A stretch of 64,000 nucleotides of DNA, from assembly GCA_000690595.2 (NCBI GenBank), contig JHUT02000010.1, positions 49,391 through 113,390 of the forward strand, in the 5' to 3' direction. This DNA is from Natrinema mahii (GTDB lineage: Archaea > Halobacteriota > Halobacteria > Halobacteriales > Natrialbaceae). The position numbers were made by a program, and so were the translations under genes. The notes under the pieces are model-generated. The model was not told where the DNA came from, searched no databases, and worked only from the letters and a program-made list of their open reading frames with translations. Each line of letters opens with the position of its first letter. Positions within the stretch are counted from its first letter, which is position 1. Positions 58,986 to 64,000 of the stretch are shown here, in pieces.

Positions 58986-59807
58986 TCAGTCGCCGGCGTT
59001 TCGAGCCGCCTCGAACCAGTCGGGCCGTTGGACGTCGACCGCGCCGAGTTCGTGGACGACAAACGACTGTTCGAACGTGGTCGTCACCCCGTCCTCCTCG
59101 ACGGTCAGAGATCGGCTCGCGTCGTGAACGACGCTGTCGGCGTCGACGAAGACGGTCCCGGTTGCTTCGGTCACTGTCCCGGAGACGGCCGACTCGTCCG
59201 CCGACTCGAGGTCGAACCGGAGTACTCGCCGGTCGTTCCGACGGGCCGTCTCGCCGGGTGTGTACGTCCCCGTTTCGACGATTCCCCCGAGGCTCTCGCT
59301 CCCACCGAGTAGTTCCGGTGGATGCGTCTCGGCGAACGCCCGCCGTGCCTCGCTCGATTCGACGGTCGTTTCGCCGTCCGACGTCCACCGACTGTACACC
59401 GTGTCGCCCTCGACATAACGACGGTTCGTCTCGGACTGCGCATCGAACACGAAGAGCCGTCGCTCGTCCTCGAGGCTGCTCCGTCGCCGCTGGGTCACGG
59501 CCAGCGATTCCTCGCCATCGACGGCGTTGACGAGTTCCTGCTCGAGGTCATAATCGTTCGCGGACAACGCTTCCTGCGTCGCGTCGACGAGCGCCGTCGG
59601 GTCGTCGATTCCGTCCTCGCTGGTTCCCGTCGGGGGCTCGAGCGACGACGACGCCCCGTCGTTCGTGTCGGGATCCCCGGCATCCGTCGTGTCCTGACAG
59701 CCAGCCAGTCCGGCCGCGAACGCTACGCTGGTTGCGGTCAGGAACCGCCGCCTGGTCCTCCCCGTCCGATCCTCCGAACATCGACGTCGGCGTGTCTGCT
59801 CTCCCAT
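58986..59807 (-). CDS. Tat lipoprotein, DUF7537-like
   Basis: A 273-residue exported lipoprotein: the leader RRRFLTATSVAFAAGLAGC combines a twin-arginine motif with a lipobox, so the cysteine at about residue 41 is lipidated after Tat export. A Asp/Ser/Gly-rich linker follows, then a beta-rich domain (residues about 75-270) with DFVFDAQ-like strands (RRLFVFDAQSETNRRYVEGD). This looks like the haloarchaeal DUF7537 lipoproteins; function unknown. The ATG at 59807 is selected for the leader. Upstream lies mfnA on the same strand. Confidence 0.82.
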   Translation of the reverse strand: MGEQTRRRRCSEDRTGRTRRRFLTATSVAFAAGLAGCQDTTDAGDPDTNDGASSSLEPPTGTSEDGIDDPTALVDATQEALSANDYDLEQELVNAVDGEESLAVTQRRRSSLEDERRLFVFDAQSETNRRYVEGDTVYSRWTSDGETTVESSEARRAFAETHPPELLGGSESLGGIVETGTYTPGETARRNDRRVLRFDLESADESAVSGTVTEATGTVFVDADSVVHDASRSLTVEEDGVTTTFEQSFVVHELGAVDVQRPDWFEAARNAGD

Positions 59808-59894
59808 CCGTGGCTGGTCAGTTGAACGCCACTCCAAAGAGAATTACTGCAGCGACGAACGGACGGGAAAGGTCGCGAAAGCGACGACGGACAG

Positions 59895-60980
59895 TCAGTC
59901 GTCGCTCGTGATCGGGACGCTCGCACGCACCTCGAGCCGGTCGAGATCGCCGATGAAGGAGGCCAGCATCTCGCGGGTGACGTGGGGCATACAGACCACG
60001 CGCAGTTCGTCGGTCGCGGTTCTCGAGATCCGCCAGCCCTTGGCCCGCAACGCGTCGAAGGTCGAGCGGGGGACGTCGGCCGCCACCAGCGGCAGCGTCG
60101 GGTCGGCGACCTCGTAGCCGCGTTTCTCGAGGGCGTCGGCGAGCCACTCGGCGTTGTTCTGCGAGCGGACGTACTGCCGGCGGTACCCGGTCGGCCACAG
60201 CTCCTCCATCGCGGCGACGGCGCTGGCGACGCCCGCACCCGAGCGGGTGCCGGTCAGGGTCGCCTGTGAGGTCGACTCGAGGTAGGGCGTGTCGACGGCG
60301 AGTTCGTCGAGCAGGGCCGAATCGCGAACGAGCAGGCCGCCCGCGGGAACGGCGGCTTGGCCCATCTTGTGGGGGTCGATCGCCATCGTGTCGACCGCGG
60401 CGTGGGCGAAGTTCCACTCGTAGTCGGTAAAGGGAAGCACGAAGCCGCCCCAGGCGGCGTCGACATGCAGCGTCGCGTCGACTGCGTGTGCGATCTCGCC
60501 CAACTCGGGAATGGGATCGACGCGGCCGTACTCGGTCGTCCCCGCGACGCCGACCACCGCGGCGGTGTCGTCGTCGACGGCGGCCCGAACGGCCTCGAGG
60601 TCGGCCCGGTAGTCGTCGTCGGTCGGCACGATCCGGAGTTCGATTCCGAGCAGGTCCGCGGCCTTCTGGAAACTGAAGTGGCCCGACTCGGGCATGACGA
60701 CGTTCGGCGTCCGGCTGTCGGCCCGCTCGCGGGCGATCCGGACCGCCTGGATGTTCGCTTCCGTGCCGCCGCTCGTGATGTAGCCCGCCGGCTCCTCGAG
60801 TCCGGCGATCTCGCTCAGCAGGGCGACCGCGTCGTCCTCGAGTTCCGAGACGCCGGGATAGGTGCCCGGATCGCCGGGATTGGTCGCGAGAAACCGCTCG
60901 GCCGCGTCGCGTGCCGCCGGGTGGGGTTCCGTACACATCGAGGAGAGAACCCGGTCGAACGCCTGCGGCTCGATTTGCAT
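59895..60980 (-). CDS. mfnA: L-aspartate/L-tyrosine decarboxylase (MfnA family)
   Basis: A 361-residue group II PLP decarboxylase. It has the [14 protein letters not shown] segment (about 70), the histidine stacking on PLP in [11 protein letters not shown], the aspartate in [13 protein letters not shown], and the PLP lysine in [15 protein letters not shown] (about 220). In haloarchaea, which lack methanofuran, the family is thought to make beta-alanine from aspartate for coenzyme A. The ATG at 60980 is the only good start. It diverges from gatD. Confidence 0.92.
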   Translation of the reverse strand: MQIEPQAFDRVLSSMCTEPHPAARDAAERFLATNPGDPGTYPGVSELEDDAVALLSEIAGLEEPAGYITSGGTEANIQAVRIARERADSRTPNVVMPESGHFSFQKAADLLGIELRIVPTDDDYRADLEAVRAAVDDDTAAVVGVAGTTEYGRVDPIPELGEIAHAVDATLHVDAAWGGFVLPFTDYEWNFAHAAVDTMAIDPHKMGQAAVPAGGLLVRDSALLDELAVDTPYLESTSQATLTGTRSGAGVASAVAAMEELWPTGYRRQYVRSQNNAEWLADALEKRGYEVADPTLPLVAADVPRSTFDALRAKGWRISRTATDELRVVCMPHVTREMLASFIGDLDRLEVRASVPITSDD

Positions 60981-61138
60981 ATCACGTATGTAATCGGTCG
61001 TGGGTTTATTTGTTGCGTTTGGCGACGTTTCACGAGGGAGTCGTCTCGCCCTCTTGGGTTCCGCGGTCGGTTCGACCGGTCGGACCGCCGGTAGCCCGAA
61101 AGCGTGCCTTCAAGTCCGGGGCCGCGCTACGGCCACGC

Positions 61139-62389
61139 ATGAACCCAGGCGACCGCGTCCGCGTCGATCGCGCGGACCGTACGTACGAAGGCGTGTTGCT
61201 CCCCTCGAGTACGGACGAGCAACTCGTGGTGAAACTCGAGGGCGGCTACAACGTCGGCGTCGACCGGGACGAGGCCGACGTGTCGGTCCTCGCGGAGGAC
61301 GTCTACGAGATCGACGGTACCGACGCCGCGGGCGACGATGGGGCCTCGGAGATCGAGTTCGACGACGACCTGCCGACGATCTCGCTGATCTCGACTGGCG
61401 GGACGATCGCCTCGACGGTCGACTACCGCACCGGTGCCGTCACGGCGCAGTTCGACGCCGAGGACGTCCTGCGGGCGGTGCCGGATCTGGCCGGCCGGGC
61501 GAACTACCGCGGGCGCGTCGTCGCCAACATCCTGTCGGAGAATATGGAGCCCCCGCTCTGGCAGGACCTCGCGGAGGCGGTCGCCGAGGAGATCGAGGCC
61601 GGTGCCGACGGCGTCGTCGTCATGCACGGCACCGACACGATGCAGTACTCCGCGTCGGCGCTTTCGTTCATGCTCGAGACGCCGGTGCCGATCGTCTTCA
61701 CCGGCTCCCAGCGCTCGGCCGACCGCCCCTCCTCGGATAACGTGATGAACGCCGTCTCGGCGGTCGAGGCCGCCAAAAGCGACTGCGCTGAGGTCATGGT
61801 CTGTATGCACGCCACCGAATCGGACGACCGCTGTGCCCTTCACCGCGGGACCCGCGTGCGGAAGAACCACACCTCGCGGCGGGACGCCTTCGAGACCGTC
61901 GGCGCGGCGCCGCTGGGCGAGGTCGACTACGAGACCGAGACCGTCGAGTTCCGGCGGGCGTATCAGGAGCGCGGCGAAACCGACCTCGAGATCGCCCCCG
62001 ACCTCGAGGGCGACGTGGAACTGCTCAAGTTCACGCCCGGGATGGACCCCGCGTTCCTCGACGTCGTCGAGGGATCGGACGGGCTGATCGTCGAGGGCAC
62101 CGGGCTCGGGCACGTCCACACCGATCTGATCCCCCGCATCGAGGAACTCATCGAAGACGGGACGACCGTGGTCATGACGAGTCAATGTCTCGAGGGGCGG
62201 GTCTGTGACCGGGTCTACGACACGGGTCGGGACCTGCTCGAGGCCGGCGTCCTCGAGGCCGGCGACACGCTGCCCGGGACGGCGAAGGTCAAGCTGATGT
62301 GGGCGCTCGCAAACAGCGACGACGTCGCGGAAGCGATGGGCACGTCGCTGGCCGGCGAGATCCAGGAGCGGTCGGTCCCCTGGGAGTGA
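61139..62389 (+). CDS. gatD: Glu-tRNA(Gln) amidotransferase subunit D
   Basis: A 416-residue archaeal amidotransferase subunit releasing ammonia from glutamine or asparagine for GatE to amidate Glu-tRNA(Gln). An N-terminal barrel (MNPGDRVRVDRADRTYEGVL, residues 1-60) precedes the asparaginase domain. Its catalytic threonines are in ISTGGTIAST (about 85) and VVMHGTDTMQYSASAL (about 160), and the lysine is in RVRKNHTS. VMTSQCLEGRV is in the C-terminal half. GatE is not in the window, as usual when the two are unlinked. The ATG at 61139 is chosen; the longer frame from 60911 lies antisense to mfnA. Confidence 0.95.
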   Translation: MNPGDRVRVDRADRTYEGVLLPSSTDEQLVVKLEGGYNVGVDRDEADVSVLAEDVYEIDGTDAAGDDGASEIEFDDDLPTISLISTGGTIASTVDYRTGAVTAQFDAEDVLRAVPDLAGRANYRGRVVANILSENMEPPLWQDLAEAVAEEIEAGADGVVVMHGTDTMQYSASALSFMLETPVPIVFTGSQRSADRPSSDNVMNAVSAVEAAKSDCAEVMVCMHATESDDRCALHRGTRVRKNHTSRRDAFETVGAAPLGEVDYETETVEFRRAYQERGETDLEIAPDLEGDVELLKFTPGMDPAFLDVVEGSDGLIVEGTGLGHVHTDLIPRIEELIEDGTTVVMTSQCLEGRVCDRVYDTGRDLLEAGVLEAGDTLPGTAKVKLMWALANSDDVAEAMGTSLAGEIQERSVPWE

Positions 62390-62554
62390 TCACGTCCGCT
62401 GGACGCGGCTGAACGGAGACGGAGTCGAGAATTTGTTTTGCGACGCGCACTCGAAATCGGACGGCCGACAGCGTGTGCCACTGCAGTCGATCCCGCCTCG
62501 AGCCCGCGAAGTTCTTTCACGGGCGATCACATGAGATGCCAATACTCGACAGCT

Positions 62555-63517
62555 ATGGCATCAGAGTTGGATTCCGAGTCCGCCATCGAGATTCGACGCG
62601 CTACTCACGACGACTACGACGCCGTCGCCGACTTCACGGGCGAGATCTGGCCCGACCGCGGCGGCGACTACATCCCGCGAATCTACCACGACTGGCTCGA
62701 GGACGAGCCGGGCCAGGGCAAGAAAACCTTCCTCGCCGAAGTCGACGGCGAGGCCGCGGGGATCGTCCAGGCCGTCATGCTCTCCGAGGACGAGGCCTGG
62801 TTCCAGGGGATGCGCGTCGCGGCCGACTACCGCCGGCGGGGCGTGAGCCACCGGCTGAACGAGGCGACTTTCGAGTGGGCCCGCCGGCAGGGCGCGACCG
62901 TCGGCCGCGTGATGATCTTCTCGTGGAACGCGGCCTCGCTGGGCGCGGCGCGAGCCAGCGGCTTCGAGCCGGTCACCGAGTTTCGCTTCGCCCACCCCGA
63001 GCCGGATCCGGACGCCGCGGGTCCCTATGCGGTCTCGAGCGACCCCGCCGACGCGTGGCGCTACTGGACCCACAGCGACACACGCGCGCATCTGGACGGC
63101 CTCGGCCTCGCACCCGAGGAGTCGTGGGCGGTGCGGGAACTCACGCGTGACGACTTCGAGCGGCTGGCCGACGAGACGGCCGTCTTCGCCGTCGAGGGCG
63201 AGGACGGTCTCGCCGGAACGGCCTACCGCTCGCGGACCGACGACCGGCCGGTCGACGGCGACGCGACGGACGGCTCGAGCGACGATCCCGAAACCGAGCG
63301 GTGGGTCGAGTACGGCGTCGCCGCGTGGGACGGGGTCGAGGCCGCCCGCTCGCTGTTCGCCGCGATCGCTCGCGACGCGGCCGACTGCGGCGCGGAACAG
63401 ACGCGGGTCTTGATTCCCGAAACAGCCCGGTTCGTCACCGACGCGCCATACGCGGGAGTCGAGATCGCCGAGGAACCGGACTTCGTGCTGGGGATCGACC
63501 TGACGGCGACTCGCTGA
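62555..63517 (+). CDS. GNAT N-acetyltransferase
   Basis: A 320-residue acetyltransferase. The first GNAT fold has the acetyl-CoA motif MRVAADYRRRGVSHRLNEAT (about residue 88, Q/RxxGxG/A-like). The second half looks like a degenerate GNAT copy (ERWVEYGVAAWDGVEAARSLF region), as seen in long haloarchaeal members. Substrate unknown. I prefer the ATG at 62555 (MASELDSES) to 62531 since it starts the acidic leader. Convergent with the SAMP gene, 3 nt apart. Confidence 0.85.
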   Translation: MASELDSESAIEIRRATHDDYDAVADFTGEIWPDRGGDYIPRIYHDWLEDEPGQGKKTFLAEVDGEAAGIVQAVMLSEDEAWFQGMRVAADYRRRGVSHRLNEATFEWARRQGATVGRVMIFSWNAASLGAARASGFEPVTEFRFAHPEPDPDAAGPYAVSSDPADAWRYWTHSDTRAHLDGLGLAPEESWAVRELTRDDFERLADETAVFAVEGEDGLAGTAYRSRTDDRPVDGDATDGSSDDPETERWVEYGVAAWDGVEAARSLFAAIARDAADCGAEQTRVLIPETARFVTDAPYAGVEIAEEPDFVLGIDLTATR

Positions 63518-63520
63518 CGG

Positions 63521-63772
63521 CTATCCGCCGCTGACTGGCGGGAACAGCGCCAACTCGTCGCCTTCCTCGAGGACCGTCGCCAGCCCCTCCTCCTCGACCA
63601 GGACGTTCGTGCCGTTGCGAAGCACGTTGATCTGGGAGCGCAGGTCGCCGTCCTCGAGGACGCGGCCCTCGAGGGCGTCGCCGACGGTGTCGCCGGCCCC
63701 GGCGTCGACAGTAACGTGCTTGTCGCCGGCGCGTTCGGCCAGATCCGCGAACAGTTTCCACTCCGTGGGCAT
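63521..63772 (-). CDS. samp1: SAMP1-like ubiquitin-like modifier (MoaD/ThiS fold)
   Basis: An 83-residue beta-grasp protein starting MPTEWKLFADLAERAGDK and ending in LALFPPVSGG. The C-terminal diglycine is needed for adenylation by the E1-like UbaA and conjugation to lysines. The sequence pattern, including EWKLFADLAE and INVLRNG, is very close to what I recall of Haloferax SAMP1, which also supports molybdopterin synthesis. The ATG at 63772 is the conserved start; the frame to 63799 adds Pro-rich codons. It is preceded on the same strand by the TrkA-C gene. Confidence 0.92.
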   Translation of the reverse strand: MPTEWKLFADLAERAGDKHVTVDAGAGDTVGDALEGRVLEDGDLRSQINVLRNGTNVLVEEEGLATVLEEGDELALFPPVSGG

Positions 63773-63803
63773 ACGTGGCGATATCGGTGCCGGCGGCAAG
63801 TAG

Positions 63804-64000
63804 CTACCGCTCTCGGGGCCGTTCCGGCGTCCGATCGGGCGCCGAATCGGCGTCCTCGCTCCGGGCGTCGTCGGCCGCCGCCTCCGACGCGGACTCGTCG
63901 GTCGAGACCAGCGTCCGTTCGGTCACCCGGCGGAGCGCGTCCGGCCGGCCGAGGACGTACGCGACGTCGCCGGCCGCGAGCCGCACGTCGCCGGCCGGCA
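63804..64000 (-). CDS. TrkA-C domain protein, C-terminal end only (cut by window)
   Basis: The frame enters from beyond position 64000 and ends at 63804. The visible 65 codons contain the end of a TrkA-C domain (GDVRLAAGDVAYVLGRPDALRRV), the ligand-binding regulatory module of K+ channels and transporters. An acidic Ser/Asp/Glu and Pro/Arg tail follows. The rest of the protein, and whether it is a channel, lies outside. A GTG at 63986 is inside the domain and is not the true start. Confidence 0.7.
   Translation of the reverse strand, partial: PAGDVRLAAGDVAYVLGRPDALRRVTERTLVSTDESASEAAADDARSEDADSAPDRTPERPRER

Overview
The window is chromosomal DNA of an extremely halophilic archaeon, most likely of the Natrialbales (Natrinema/Haloterrigena-like; inferred, not searched). 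Supporting signs are high GC with frequent TCGAG, strongly acidic proteins, a TFB, a CetZ tubulin, archaeal GatD, MfnA, a SAMP1-like ubiquitin modifier, HalOD1 and HVO_0758-type small proteins, AroA'/AroB' aromatic synthesis, and TATA boxes about 27 nt upstream of start codons (leaderless genes). I saw no rRNA, tRNA, CRISPR array or intact transposase.

Layout. 1-8.1 kb: aroE, a helix-hairpin-helix protein, then pabB-pabA and pabC, with about 2.6 kb of AT-richer accessory DNA between pabA and pabC. That insert holds an eroded secreted-peptide/membrane-protein pair, a zinc-ribbon/HalOD1 pair, a run of five hairpins resembling an orphan structured RNA or IS end, and a PemK/MazF toxin with a winged-helix partner. 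8-16.4 kb: membrane protein, saccharopine-dehydrogenase-like protein, Rieske protein, regulators, sugar nucleotidyltransferase, HhH protein, Dph6, DUF373, SppA. 16.4-17.7 kb: a second AT-rich islet with a Tat-exported protein plus a small four-helix membrane protein, followed by a palindromic repeat. 17.8-32.5 kb: ATP-grasp ligase, coiled-coil protein, degenerate GH2 protein, CetZ, sulfite-oxidase family protein, epimerase, DHH phosphoesterase, PfkB kinase, GpgS-like glycosyltransferase, NUDIX and an alkyltransferase-like protein. 32.6-47.3 kb: trpCBA-aroA', CDF transporter, assorted enzymes, aroB', RnfC/Nqo1-like protein, aroD. 47.4-64 kb: TFB, house-cleaning NTPase, HAD phosphatase, cupin, NfeD/SPFH pair, pyruvate kinase, metG, lipoprotein, mfnA, gatD, GNAT, SAMP and the C-terminus of a TrkA-C protein.

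Pathway logic. AroA' and AroB' make 3-dehydroquinate by the archaeal route, AroD and AroE continue to shikimate, TrpC/B/A finish tryptophan, and PabB/A/C draw chorismate towards p-aminobenzoate. Thus much of aromatic metabolism lies in this 64 kb, in separate transcription units.

Most notable: (1) a palindromic DNA element lying in frame inside PabB and TrpA in the same reading frame, with paired-base covariation, and a related hairpin insert in MetG, resembling in concept the Rickettsia palindromic elements; (2) an 84-bp near-perfect palindrome in four copies with compensatory stem changes, two of which supply the stop codon and last residues of unrelated proteins; (3) two AT-rich modules pairing a Gly/Ala-rich (secreted) protein with a small four-helix membrane protein, a layout that suggests halocin/immunity; (4) three GTAC cores phased at exactly 10 bp over the trpC promoter; (5) a GH2-like protein and an MGMT-like protein that have lost catalytic residues.
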